Shown here in pieces: positions 27,109-35,491 of a stretch of DNA of 64,000 bases. Under the pieces are notes generated by a model that worked only from the letters and a program-made list of their open reading frames with translations, searched no databases and was not told where the DNA came from. The first letter of the stretch is position 1; each line of letters begins with the position of its first letter. Both the position numbers and the translations under genes were made by a program. This DNA is from Cupriavidus sp. MP-37 (GTDB lineage: Bacteria; Pseudomonadota; Gammaproteobacteria; Burkholderiales; Burkholderiaceae), in the NCBI RefSeq assembly GCF_020618415.1, contig NZ_CP085344.1, positions 1,201,001-1,265,000 on the forward strand, read 5' to 3'.

Positions 27109-27218
27109 GAATTGCGCGGCGCCGTCCGCGGGCGCCGTTTCTGTGTGCCTCGATGTCGGGAATCATAGTCAAAATCGGCGGCAAGAGGCTTGCTAAATGG
27201 CCCCTCATTCGGCCCGTC

Positions 27219-27238
27219 TTTCGCATAAAATGCGCAAA
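27219..27238. promoter_or_regulatory. Candidate KynR operator
   Basis: An inverted repeat TTTCGCAT-AAA-ATGCGCAAA between divergent kynB and kynR, with perfect inner arms CGCAT/ATGCG. Lrp/AsnC proteins usually bind such imperfect AT-centred palindromes. It lies 28 bp before the kynR start and would serve both directions. Confidence 0.5.
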
Positions 27239-27265
27239 ATTGCCGAATTCTCGAAGGAAATTCGA

Positions 27266-27748
27266 ATGAACCTCGATCCCACCGATCTGCGCATCCTGAC
27301 CTGCCTGCAGGAGAACGGCCGCATCAGCAACCAGGATCTGGCCGACCGCGTGGCGCTGTCGCCGTCGGCGTGCCTGCGCCGCGTGCGGCTGCTGGAAGAG
27401 TCAGGGGTGATCGGCGGCTATCGCGCGTGGTTCGATGCCGAACAGCTGGGCCTGGAGCTGGAGGCGATCGTGCAGGTGTCGATGCGCCATGATGTGGAGG
27501 GGTGGCACGACACCTTCATCGCCGCGGTGCAGTCGTGGCCGGAAGTGCTGTCGGCGTACATCATCACCGGCGACAGCAACTACATCCTGCGCGTGCAGGC
27601 GCGCAACCTGAAGCATTACTCGGACTTCATCGTGAACCGGCTGTACCGTACTCCGGGCGTGATGGATATCCGCTCGAATATCGTGCTGCAGCGGATCAAG
27701 GTAGACAGCTCGCCGCTGGCGATCCTGAAGTCGGCCGCTGAAGCCTAG
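27266..27748 (+). CDS. kynR: Lrp/AsnC family regulator of the kynurenine operon
   Basis: 160 aa, normal for Lrp/AsnC. N-terminal helix-turn-helix (ILTCLQENGRISNQDLADRVALSPSACLRRV) and C-terminal RAM effector domain (IVQVSMRHD ... VLSAYIITGDSNYILRVQ). KynR-type proteins activate kynBUA in response to kynurenine. The start at 27266 has AAGGAAA (spacing 5); an in-frame upstream ATG at 27197 runs through the operator and is rejected. The stop overlaps the stop of the convergent marR gene. Confidence 0.92.
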   Translation: MNLDPTDLRILTCLQENGRISNQDLADRVALSPSACLRRVRLLEESGVIGGYRAWFDAEQLGLELEAIVQVSMRHDVEGWHDTFIAAVQSWPEVLSAYIITGDSNYILRVQARNLKHYSDFIVNRLYRTPGVMDIRSNIVLQRIKVDSSPLAILKSAAEA

Positions 27749-28203
27749 CGCTGCGTGTGCAGCGCAATCAGCTGCCGCAGGGTTTCCTTCAGCTGCGCGC
27801 CCTGGCGCACGCCGAAGTCATCCAGCACCGCGCGTTCGTGCTGCGCGGCGCGCGCGAGCAGCGGCTGCACCAGCGCCAGGCCGCGCGGCGTGATCGACAC
27901 CAGCGCCTGGCGGCGGTCGGTCTTGCCGGCGCGGCGCCGGACCAGGCCGTCGTGCGCCATGCGGTCGAGCAGCTTGGTCAGCGTGGGCTGCTTGGTCAGC
28001 GTGATTTCCGCCAGCGCGCCGACGGTGCAGTCAGGCCGGTCGGCCAGCGTGGCCAGCACGCGCCATTCCTGCACCGACAGGCCGCTGGCCTCGACCTCGC
28101 GATGGAACTCGCCCGAGATCAGATGGCTGGCGCGCGCCAGCAGATAGGCCAGGTAGCCGTCGACAAAGGGCTGGGGCGAGGGGTCTGCCGGCAGATCCGC
28201 CAT
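27745..28203 (-). CDS. MarR family regulator of the adjacent pyridine-type catabolic cluster
   Basis: 152 aa MarR winged-helix protein: helical dimer ends, recognition region TLTKQPTLTKLLDRMAHDGLV and wing RRRAGKTDRRQALVSITPRG. It forms one unit with the flavin reductase gene upstream (16 bp apart) and is divergent from the NicX-like operon. In Pseudomonas the nicotinate pathway is controlled by the MarR protein NicR, which supports a similar role here; the ligand is unknown. Confidence 0.88.
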   Translation of the reverse strand: MADLPADPSPQPFVDGYLAYLLARASHLISGEFHREVEASGLSVQEWRVLATLADRPDCTVGALAEITLTKQPTLTKLLDRMAHDGLVRRRAGKTDRRQALVSITPRGLALVQPLLARAAQHERAVLDDFGVRQGAQLKETLRQLIALHTQR

Positions 28204-28219
28204 GATGGACAGGGGCGTT

Positions 28220-28780
28220 TCAGAGGTCGAGCGGGGCGGTGGTGGTGAACTGGCCGCCCTGGAATATCAGCGGGCCGTCCTTGCCATCGAGCACGCCGCA
28301 GCGCTCCACTTCGCCGACAAAGATGACGTGGTCGCCCTCGTCGTAGCGGCTGCGGTTGTGGCATTCGAACCAGGCCAGTGCATTCGACAGGATCGGCAGG
28401 CCGGTGGCCGAGAGCCGGTAGTCCACGCCGGCAAAGCGGTCGCCCTTGAGCGTGGCGAAGCGCTGGCACAGGTCCAGCTGCGAGGCCGACAGCACGTTGA
28501 TGATGTAGTGGGTGCCGTCGCGGAACATCGGCAGGCTGTTGGCACGCGTGGCCATGCTCCACAGCACCAGCGGCGGCTCCAGCGACACCGAGTTGAACGA
28601 GCTGGCGGTAATGCCGATGAACGGCGGCGCGCCGGCGGCAACCGACTCGTTGCTGGCGCGCGTGGTGATCACCGTGACCCCGGTCGCGAACTGCGACAGG
28701 GTGCGGCGGAAGTGCATCGCGTCGAAGTCGGGGGCGGCGGCTACGCTGGCGATCCGTGGCCGGGCCTCAGGCATGCCCAT
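28220..28780 (-). CDS. Flavin reductase (HpaC-like), partner of a two-component monooxygenase
   Basis: 186 aa from the ATG at 28780 (GGAG 5 bp upstream); an earlier ATG at 28801 would add 7 residues but has no ribosome site and lies inside a palindrome. Split-barrel FMN-binding reductase: FRRTLSQFATGVTVITTR, GITASSFNSVSLEPPLVLWSM, and YIINVLSASQLDLCQRFA. Such proteins supply reduced FMN/FAD to group D monooxygenases. No HpaB-type oxygenase is adjacent. The acyl-CoA-dehydrogenase-fold protein of the divergent operon is the best partner candidate (inference). Confidence 0.87.
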   Translation of the reverse strand: MGMPEARPRIASVAAAPDFDAMHFRRTLSQFATGVTVITTRASNESVAAGAPPFIGITASSFNSVSLEPPLVLWSMATRANSLPMFRDGTHYIINVLSASQLDLCQRFATLKGDRFAGVDYRLSATGLPILSNALAWFECHNRSRYDEGDHVIFVGEVERCGVLDGKDGPLIFQGGQFTTTAPLDL

Positions 28781-28799
28781 GGGGGCTCCACTGGAGTTC

Positions 28800-28811
28800 A
28801 TGAAATTTCAT
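28800..28811. promoter_or_regulatory. Palindromic MarR-type operator
   Basis: Perfect 12-bp palindrome ATGAAATTTCAT flanked by an AT-rich stretch TATATATTAT (28811-28820) that could hold -10 elements in both directions. It is the only strong inverted repeat found between the marR/flavin reductase unit and the NicX-like operon. Confidence 0.6.
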
Positions 28812-28950
28812 ATATATTATTCGCGCCGGGGGCGGCGAGTTCAAGTCCGGCACTGCGCACGGCACGCCGCAGGCGCCGGCTGGCGCATAAAGCCAGGGCG
28901 GCCCGCCCCATAGAACAAGAAGCCAACTACAAGCAGCTGGAGACAAGCGC

Positions 28951-30021
28951 ATGCTCATCGAGCAGATCGAACACCGCTGGCTGGCGGCGTTCCGCCGCAC
29001 GCTGGAACTCTGTGCCCTGCGGCACGGGGATGTCGTCGGAATTGTAACGGAGTCCCAATCCCGCCCTGTCAACGTGGCCTTGGCCGAGCTGGCCGTGCAG
29101 TCGCTGGGCGCCACGCCGGTGCGGATCCAGGTGCCGACTCCGGCGCTTGCCGCACCGGCGCCGGTGCGCTCCACCGGCGCCAGCGATGCCTTGCAGCATC
29201 TCGCCCCGGTGCTGGCGGCGTTGTCGCGCTGCCAGCTGGTGCTCGACTGCACCGTCGAAGGCCTGCTGCACGCCCCCGAATTGCCGCAGATCCTGCGCGG
29301 CGCCGACGGCGTGGTGCCGCGCATGCTGATGATCAGCAACGAGCACCCCGAGATCCTGGAGCGCTGCCAGCCGGACCCGTCGCTGGAGAGCACCGTGCGC
29401 GCGGCGATGAAGCGCCTGCGCGGCGCGCGCGAGATGCGCGTGCATTCCGCCGCCGGCACCGAGCTGCGCATCGGCCTGGCCGAGGCGCGCGTGGGCGGCG
29501 TCTGGGGCTTCTGCAACAAGCCCGGCCAGGTCTCGCACTGGCCCGGCGGGTTGTGCCTGGCGTTCCCGGCCGGCCGCCAGGTCAACGGCACGCTGGTGCT
29601 GGCCCCGGGCGACGTCAACCTGACCTTCAAGACCTACCTGCGCGACACCGTGGTCTGCCATATCGAGGACGACTTTATCGTCGCGGTCGAGGGGCAGGGC
29701 GTCGATGCCGACATGATGCGCGGCTACTACCAGGCCTGGGCCGATCGCGAGGGCACGCGCGACGCCTACGCGGTCTCGCACGTGGGCTGGGGCCTGAACC
29801 GGATGGCGCGCTGGGACGCGATGACGTTCTACGACAAGCGCGATTGCAACGGCACCGAGCTGCGCGCGTTCGCCGGCAACTTCCTGTTCTCGACCGGCGC
29901 CAACGAGGTGGCCGGGCGGCACACGCTGGGCCACTTCGACCTGCCGCTGCGCAACTGCACGATTTCGCTCGACGGCCGAACCGAGGTCGACGCGGGCACG
30001 CTGGTGGAGGTGGCCGCATGA
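28951..30021 (+). CDS. NicX-like 2,5-dihydroxypyridine 5,6-dioxygenase family protein
   Basis: 356 aa. Resembles NicX of Pseudomonas, a mononuclear iron dioxygenase that opens 2,5-dihydroxypyridine to N-formylmaleamate and shares its fold with M29 aminopeptidases. The regions I match to the NicX iron ligands are kept: H277 (VSHVGWGLN), H328 and D330 (LGHFDLPLRN), as is the GNFLFSTG motif before them. The overall length agrees. The start has GGAGA (spacing about 7). First gene of a four-gene operon whose members overlap or lie close. Substrate identity is inferred; an amino-acid-peptidase role is less likely given the neighbours. Confidence 0.75.
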   Translation: MLIEQIEHRWLAAFRRTLELCALRHGDVVGIVTESQSRPVNVALAELAVQSLGATPVRIQVPTPALAAPAPVRSTGASDALQHLAPVLAALSRCQLVLDCTVEGLLHAPELPQILRGADGVVPRMLMISNEHPEILERCQPDPSLESTVRAAMKRLRGAREMRVHSAAGTELRIGLAEARVGGVWGFCNKPGQVSHWPGGLCLAFPAGRQVNGTLVLAPGDVNLTFKTYLRDTVVCHIEDDFIVAVEGQGVDADMMRGYYQAWADREGTRDAYAVSHVGWGLNRMARWDAMTFYDKRDCNGTELRAFAGNFLFSTGANEVAGRHTLGHFDLPLRNCTISLDGRTEVDAGTLVEVAA

Positions 30022-30839
30022 GCGCCGCCGCGACGATGCAGCGCCACGCCAACGGCATCGCCACGCTGGCCTGGGGCGACGGACCGGTGGCGGTGGTGAT
30101 GCTGCATGGCATCGGCGGCGGCAAGGCCGCCTGGCCCGCGCAGGGCGAGGCGCTGGCGCAGGCCGGCTACCGCGCGGTGGCGTGGGACATGCCCGGCTAT
30201 GGCGACAGCGCGCTGATCGACCCCTATGACTTCGACGGCCTGGCGGCGGCGCTGACACCGGTGCTGCTGGCCGAGCGCGGCGACGGCCGGCGCGTGGTGC
30301 TGCTGGGCCACAGCATGGGCGGCATGGTCGCGCAGCAGGCTTGCGCGGCCACGCCCGCGCTGATCGACGGCATGGTGCTGTCCGGCACCTCGCCCGCCTT
30401 CGGCAAGGGGGATGGCGCGTGGCAGCGCGAGTTCGTCGCCGCCCGCACCGCGCCGCTGGATGCCGGCAAGACCATGGCGCAGCTGGCCGCCGGGCTGGTG
30501 CGCACCATGGTCGCGCCCGACGCCGACGCGCAGGCCGTGGCCTTCGCCACCGCGGTAATGGCGGCGGTGCCGGCGCCCACCTACCGCGCCGCGCTGGCTG
30601 CGCTGGTGCGCTTCAACCAGCGCGACGCGCTGCCGCGCATTGCGGTGCCGGTGCTGGCGCTGGCCGGCCAGCACGACACCAACGCCGCGCCCGAGGTGAT
30701 GCAGCGCATGGCGCAACGCATTGCCGGCGCCGAGTACCGCTGCCTGCCCGACGTGGGCCACCTGGCCTGCATGGAGCGCCCCGAGTTGTTCAACGACGCG
30801 GTGCTGGACTTCCTGCGCCGCCACTTTCCCGTGCACTGA
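30018..30839 (+). CDS. Alpha/beta hydrolase, NicD-like position
   Basis: 273 aa alpha/beta hydrolase. Oxyanion HGIGGG (30-35), nucleophile elbow GHSMGG with Ser99, acid in GQHDTNAAPE, and catalytic His in DVGHLACMERPE. In the nicotinate pathway NicD, also an alpha/beta hydrolase, removes formate from N-formylmaleamate made by NicX; this gene overlaps the NicX-like gene by ATGA, which fits that role. A C-C-bond or enol-lactone hydrolase cannot be excluded. Confidence 0.8.
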   Translation: MSAAATMQRHANGIATLAWGDGPVAVVMLHGIGGGKAAWPAQGEALAQAGYRAVAWDMPGYGDSALIDPYDFDGLAAALTPVLLAERGDGRRVVLLGHSMGGMVAQQACAATPALIDGMVLSGTSPAFGKGDGAWQREFVAARTAPLDAGKTMAQLAAGLVRTMVAPDADAQAVAFATAVMAAVPAPTYRAALAALVRFNQRDALPRIAVPVLALAGQHDTNAAPEVMQRMAQRIAGAEYRCLPDVGHLACMERPELFNDAVLDFLRRHFPVH

Positions 30840-30936
30840 AGCGCGCCACGTTCCGCCAGCGCCCACACAAGAACCGCCGCCGCGCCGCCCCCTTTCTATC
30901 CAACCGGCGCGAGCAGGCAAAACAGGAGACCGCGAC

Positions 30937-32190
30937 ATGCCATCCGGCCAGCTCGACTTCATCCCCGCCGTCGGTACGGCGGACTTCTCCCCGGAACAGG
31001 CGCAATGGCTGACGCTGGCCAACCGCCTGGGCCGCGAGCGCTTCGCGCCGCGCGCCGCCACCTGGGACCGCGAAGCCAGCTTTCCCTTCGCCAACTACGA
31101 CGATCTGCGCGAGGCCGGCCTGCTGGCCTTGTGCGTGCCGCGGGCATTCGGCGGCGCGGGCGCGGACTTTGCCACCTATTGCATGGTCGGTGCCGAGATC
31201 GGCCGCTTCTGCGGCGCTACCGCGCTCACGTACAACATGCATATCTGCTCGACCATGTGGACCGGCGTGCTGTCCGATGGCATCGACATGACGCCGGCAC
31301 AGCGCGACGAACACCAGGCCCGCCGCGAGCTGCATTTCGCGCGGGTGGTGCGCGACGGCGCGGTCTACGCGCAGCCGTTCTCCGAAGGCTCGGCCGCCGC
31401 CGCCGGCAAGGCGCCGTTCGGCACCACGGCGCGCAAGGTCGAAGGCGGCTGGGTGCTGAACGGGCGCAAGATCTTCGCCTCGCTGTCGGGCGCGGCCGAC
31501 TACTACGGCATCCTGTGCACCGAGGACCGCGGCGACCAGCATCCGGACATGCGCGACACGCTCTACATCGCCGTGGCCGGCCAGGCGGACGGGCTCACCG
31601 TGACCGGCGACTGGGACCCGATGGGCATGCGCGGCACGGTGTCGCGCACGCTGCTGCTCAAGGACGTGTTCGTGCCCGACCACGAACAGCTGATGCCGCG
31701 CGGGGTCTATTACCGCGCCGCGCAGACCTGGCCGGCGATGTTCTTCACGCTGTCGCCCACCTACCTCGGCGTGGCGCAGGCGGCTTACGACTTCACCGTG
31801 CAATACCTGCGCGGCGAGGTGCCGGGCCAGCCGCCGGTCAAGCGCCGCATGTACCCGACCAAGCAGATCGCGGTGGCGCAGATGCGCATCCAGCTGGAAA
31901 CCATGCGCTCGATCTTCTGGCGCGCGATCCACGAAGCCAGGCCCAATCCGTCGAAGGACGAGCGGCTGCGCCTGTACGCCGCGCACTACACCGTGATGGA
32001 AGGCGCCAACGACATCGCCCGGCTGGCGATCCGCACCTGCGGCGGCCAGTCGATGCTCAAGGACCTGCCGCTGGAGCGGCTCTACCGCGATTCGCGCTGC
32101 GGCGCGCTGATGCTGCCCTGGACCGCCGAGCTGATCCTCGACCGCATGGGCCGCGAGACCCTGTACGAATCCGGCGAGCGCGACGAATGA
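30937..32190 (+). CDS. Acyl-CoA-dehydrogenase-fold flavoprotein with atypical active site
   Basis: 417 aa. The ACAD fold is evident: an N-terminal helical domain, a central part with KIFASLSGAADYYGILCTED and WDPMGMRGTVSRTLLLKDVFVP, and a C-terminal helical domain ending MEGANDIARLAIRTCGGQSM ... LERLYRDSRCGALMLPWTAEL. Where most dehydrogenases have the catalytic YEGT glutamate after the RD-x-R helix, this one reads LPWT. It may be a dehydrogenase with a relocated base or a flavin monooxygenase of the ACAD fold, served by the nearby flavin reductase. AGGAG precedes the start; the stop overlaps the ligase gene. Confidence 0.8.
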   Translation: MPSGQLDFIPAVGTADFSPEQAQWLTLANRLGRERFAPRAATWDREASFPFANYDDLREAGLLALCVPRAFGGAGADFATYCMVGAEIGRFCGATALTYNMHICSTMWTGVLSDGIDMTPAQRDEHQARRELHFARVVRDGAVYAQPFSEGSAAAAGKAPFGTTARKVEGGWVLNGRKIFASLSGAADYYGILCTEDRGDQHPDMRDTLYIAVAGQADGLTVTGDWDPMGMRGTVSRTLLLKDVFVPDHEQLMPRGVYYRAAQTWPAMFFTLSPTYLGVAQAAYDFTVQYLRGEVPGQPPVKRRMYPTKQIAVAQMRIQLETMRSIFWRAIHEARPNPSKDERLRLYAAHYTVMEGANDIARLAIRTCGGQSMLKDLPLERLYRDSRCGALMLPWTAELILDRMGRETLYESGERDE

Positions 32191-33743
32191 ACGCCCCCCG
32201 CGCCATCCGTGCCATCCGTGCCGGTGCCGTCGGCCTGAGCGCGCTGCCGGCGATGCTCCATCGCCATGCCGACGCGGCGCCCGGCCGGCCGGCGCTGCAC
32301 TACCTGGGCCGCACCTTCACCTACGGCAAGCTGTGGCGGCGCGTCGAGCGCGCCAGCGCCCACCTGGCCGCGACCTGGGGCGTGCGCGCCGGCGACCGCG
32401 TCGGCACGCTGTGCCTGAACCACGAACTGCAGCTGGTGCTGCTGTTCGCCTGCGCCCGCGTCGGCGCCATGTTTGCACCGCTGAACTACCGGCTGGCGCC
32501 GGCCGAGTTGCGGGCGATTGCGGCCCACGCGCAACTGGCCGTGCTGTTCCATGATGCGGCCCATGCAGCGCTGGCGCGCGAGGCCGGCGCCGGCTGCCAA
32601 CTGGCGCACCTCGACCGGTTGATTGACCATCCGGCGCCGTCCGGCGTGATCCATGCCCCCGTGCCGGAGCATGCACCACTGCTGCTGGCCTATACCTCGG
32701 GCACCACCGGCAAGCCCAAGGGCGCCGTGCATACCCAGGCCGGCGTGCTGGCCAATGCGCGCGCCAGCTGGTGGGCACATGACATGCATGCGGACGACCA
32801 CGTGCTGTCGGTGCTGCCGCTATTCCATGTCGGCGGGCTGTGCATCCAGACGCTGCCGGCGCTGCTGGCCGGCGCACAGGTTACGCTGCATGACCGCTTC
32901 GCGCCGCAGGCGTGGCTGGATGCGGTGGCCGGGGCGCGGCCAAGTCTGTCGCTGATGGTGCCGGCCACGCTGCGCGCGGTGCTGGAGCATCCGCGCTGGG
33001 CCGAGGCCGACCTGGCCGCGTTGCGCGGGGTGATGGCCGGATCGTCGACCATCCCGCGCGCGTATATCGACGCCTTCCACGCCCGCGGCGTGCCGCTGGG
33101 ACAGGTCTATGGCGCCACCGAGACCGGGCCGGTGTCGGTGGTGCTGAAGCTGGAACATGCCATGGCGCGTCCCGGCTACGCCGGCTGGCCGCAGCCGGAG
33201 GCCGAAGTGCGCCTGGCCGGCGCCGATGGCGCCGAGGTGCCGCCGGGCGCGGTCGGCGAGCTGTGGGTGCGCGGCGCCAACGTCATGGCCGGCTACTGGA
33301 ACCAGCCCGACAGCGGGCTACCCGATAGCGGGCTGCCGGGCGGCTGGTTCCATTCCGGCGACCTCGCGCACCGCGATGCCGGGGGCTGCATCGAGGTGGT
33401 GGGCCGCAGCAAGGACATGATCATCTCCGGCGGCGAGAACATCTATCCCGCCGAGATCGAGAACGTGCTGGCCGGCCTGCCCGGCGTGCAGGAATGCGCG
33501 GTGGTCGGCGTCGCCGATGCGCGCTGGGGCGAAGTGCCGGTGGCGGTGATCGTGCCGGCGCCGGGTGCGCCGCGCGGCGCGCTGGCGGCCGAACCGCTGC
33601 GCGAGCTGCTGGCCGCGCGCATCGCCCGCTTCAAGCTGCCGCGCGAAGTGGTGCTGATGGAAGATCTGCCGCGCAGCGCGCTCGGCAAGGTGCTCAAGCC
33701 GCAATTGCGCGCGCTGCTGGAAGCCCGGCGCCAGCCGGGCTGA
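32187..33743 (+). CDS. AMP-forming acyl/aryl-CoA ligase
   Basis: 518 aa ANL-superfamily ligase. P-loop TSGTTGKPKGA, A5 motif YGATETGP, A7 GWFHSGDLA, hinge/A8 GRSKDMIISGGENIYPAEIE and the C-terminal catalytic lysine in RSALGKVLK. It activates a carboxylic acid to its CoA thioester. ATGA overlap with the ACAD-like gene ties it to the same operon. Together they suggest that a pathway acid is handled as a CoA ester, which is not part of the known NicX route. Substrate unknown. Confidence 0.87.
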   Translation: MNAPRAIRAIRAGAVGLSALPAMLHRHADAAPGRPALHYLGRTFTYGKLWRRVERASAHLAATWGVRAGDRVGTLCLNHELQLVLLFACARVGAMFAPLNYRLAPAELRAIAAHAQLAVLFHDAAHAALAREAGAGCQLAHLDRLIDHPAPSGVIHAPVPEHAPLLLAYTSGTTGKPKGAVHTQAGVLANARASWWAHDMHADDHVLSVLPLFHVGGLCIQTLPALLAGAQVTLHDRFAPQAWLDAVAGARPSLSLMVPATLRAVLEHPRWAEADLAALRGVMAGSSTIPRAYIDAFHARGVPLGQVYGATETGPVSVVLKLEHAMARPGYAGWPQPEAEVRLAGADGAEVPPGAVGELWVRGANVMAGYWNQPDSGLPDSGLPGGWFHSGDLAHRDAGGCIEVVGRSKDMIISGGENIYPAEIENVLAGLPGVQECAVVGVADARWGEVPVAVIVPAPGAPRGALAAEPLRELLAARIARFKLPREVVLMEDLPRSALGKVLKPQLRALLEARRQPG

Positions 33744-33820
33744 ATCCGCTGCAAGCGCGCCGATCTGCGCTTATGCTTGAGGCCTGGCAAGACATACGGC
33801 TACGCAAGGGAGCGGCGCAA

Positions 33821-34363
33821 ATGGAACATGGATTGGAAACCGCCACGCTGGGCGGCGGATGCTTCTGGTGCCTGGAAGCGGTCTACCAGCAGGTCGAAGG
33901 CGTGGTCGCGGTCGAGTCCGGCTACACCGGCGGACATGTCGACCACCCGACCTACCAGCAGGTCTGCGAGGGCGATACCGGCCACGTCGAAGTGGTGCGC
34001 GTCAGCTTCGATCCGTCGGTGATCAGCTACCGCGAGATCCTGGAGATCTTCTTCGCCATCCATGACCCGACCACGCCGGACCGGCAGGGCAACGACGTGG
34101 GGCCGCAATACCGCTCGGCGATCTTCACGCATTCGGAAGCGCAGCGCGCGACGGCCGAATACGTGATGCGCGAACTGGCCGCCGCCAGGGTGTTCGATGC
34201 GCCGATCGTGACGCAGGTCGAGCCGGAGCAGCCGTACTGGCGCGCCGAGGCGAGCCACCAGAACTATTACCAGGACCATCCCAGCCAGGGCTACTGCGCG
34301 TTCGTGATCTCGCCCAAGCTGGCCAAGTTCCGCAAGCAGTTTGGGGCAAAGCTGCGCAAGTAA
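33821..34363 (+). CDS. msrA: Peptide methionine sulfoxide reductase MsrA
   Basis: 180 aa. Reduces the S-form of methionine sulfoxide in proteins. Active-site GGGCFWC with catalytic Cys14, the GYTGGHVDHPTYQQVCEGDTGHVE motif, and a C-terminal region with GYCAFVISPKLAKFRK supplying a recycling cysteine. The start at 33821 has AAGGGAG upstream. It is monocistronic and follows the CoA ligase by 77 bp. Confidence 0.95.
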   Translation: MEHGLETATLGGGCFWCLEAVYQQVEGVVAVESGYTGGHVDHPTYQQVCEGDTGHVEVVRVSFDPSVISYREILEIFFAIHDPTTPDRQGNDVGPQYRSAIFTHSEAQRATAEYVMRELAAARVFDAPIVTQVEPEQPYWRAEASHQNYYQDHPSQGYCAFVISPKLAKFRKQFGAKLRK

Positions 34364-34396
34364 GGCGGACGCCGGCAGGGGCCCGCGCCGGCGCGC

Positions 34397-35476
34397 TCAG
34401 CGCTCCAGCCGCGCCGCGATGGCCTCGGCCAGCCGCGCGCAGCTCAGCGGGGCGCAGCCTTCGGCGTTGTTGCTGACGATGACGATGGCGGGCTGCCCGG
34501 CGCGCAGCGTGCGCGCCACCACGTCGGCAATCGCGTCGCGGGTGTCGGGATCGTCGTCGACGATGCGGTCGAACGGCGCATAGCGCTTCTCCGCGTAGGC
34601 GTAAGGCCGGCCCGCATGCAGCATCCAGCGCAGCACCAGCGGGCCCGCCCCGGCCTCATCCATCAGCGCCTGCGCCGCCGCCTGGCGCGGTACCGGCGGC
34701 AGCCGGTCGCGTGCCGACAGGCAGAAGCGCACGCCGTGGCGGCGCAGCAGGCGGATATAGCGTGGCGTCAGCAGGGCCGGGTCGCGCAGCTCGACGGCAT
34801 AGGCGGCATGCGGCGTCAGTGCCGGATCCAGCGCCGGGAGCGCGCCGAGGAAGGCGTCGAGCCGCTCCAGGAACACCGCGCTGTCGGCCAGCGGGCCCAT
34901 CGGCGACAGCTGGAACAGCAGCGGCCCGCACTTGTGCCCCAGTCCGCTGGTGGCCGGCACGATGAAGTCGCGCGCCGCGATGTCCGCGTCCAGGAAGGCG
35001 GCGTTGGCCAGCCGGCCGGCACCGTCCGGGCCGCGCAGCCAGGCGTCGCAGACGCTCGCCGGCGCCTTGACCAGGAAGCGGAAGCCCTCCGGCACCTGCG
35101 CCGCGTACGACAGGTAGTCGGCCAGCGGGATCGGACCGTAGAAGCCGCGGTCGATGCCGGCGGCGCGCAGCAGCGGGTGACGCGAATAGGCGGCAAGGCC
35201 CTTGCGCGAGAGCAGGCTGTCGCCGTACTCGCCGTCGTAGACCAGCCCTTTCCAGCCGGGATAGGCCCACGACGAGGTGCCGAAATACAGGTGCGGCGGC
35301 AGCCGCGCCGCCAGCGCCTGCAGCGCCGGCGCGGCCGGAAACGGCTGCACGCTCTTGCCGCGCGCAGCCTTGCCTGGGGAATCGGTTGGGGCCGCCGCGC
35401 CGGCTGGCGCGGCCGGCTGCCCGGGAGTCGCAGCGGGGGCGGGCAGGGGCAGCCCGCCAAAGAGGTCTTCAGTCAA
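34397..35476 (-). CDS. DUF72 family protein
   Basis: 359 aa. After a low-complexity Ala/Pro N-terminus (residues 1-55) the DUF72 TIM-barrel-like domain begins with YFGTSSWAYPGWKGLVY and runs to the end (FRFLVKAPASV, LLFQLSPMG, YAVELRDPALL, IVIVSNNAEG). Function is not established for the family. It is 15 bp downstream of the Cfa-like methyltransferase gene and probably co-transcribed. The start could be internal, since the N-terminal extension is not conserved-looking. Confidence 0.88.
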   Translation of the reverse strand: MTEDLFGGLPLPAPAATPGQPAAPAGAAAPTDSPGKAARGKSVQPFPAAPALQALAARLPPHLYFGTSSWAYPGWKGLVYDGEYGDSLLSRKGLAAYSRHPLLRAAGIDRGFYGPIPLADYLSYAAQVPEGFRFLVKAPASVCDAWLRGPDGAGRLANAAFLDADIAARDFIVPATSGLGHKCGPLLFQLSPMGPLADSAVFLERLDAFLGALPALDPALTPHAAYAVELRDPALLTPRYIRLLRRHGVRFCLSARDRLPPVPRQAAAQALMDEAGAGPLVLRWMLHAGRPYAYAEKRYAPFDRIVDDDPDTRDAIADVVARTLRAGQPAIVIVSNNAEGCAPLSCARLAEAIAARLER

Positions 35477-35491
35477 TCGTTCCGGTAGCCT

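Noticed and set aside
24264..33743. Reading the NicX-like operon as the anthranilate-consuming continuation of kynBUA
   Set aside because: It has its own MarR regulator and orientation, and NicX-type enzymes act on dihydroxypyridines, not on anthranilate. The adjacency alone is not evidence.
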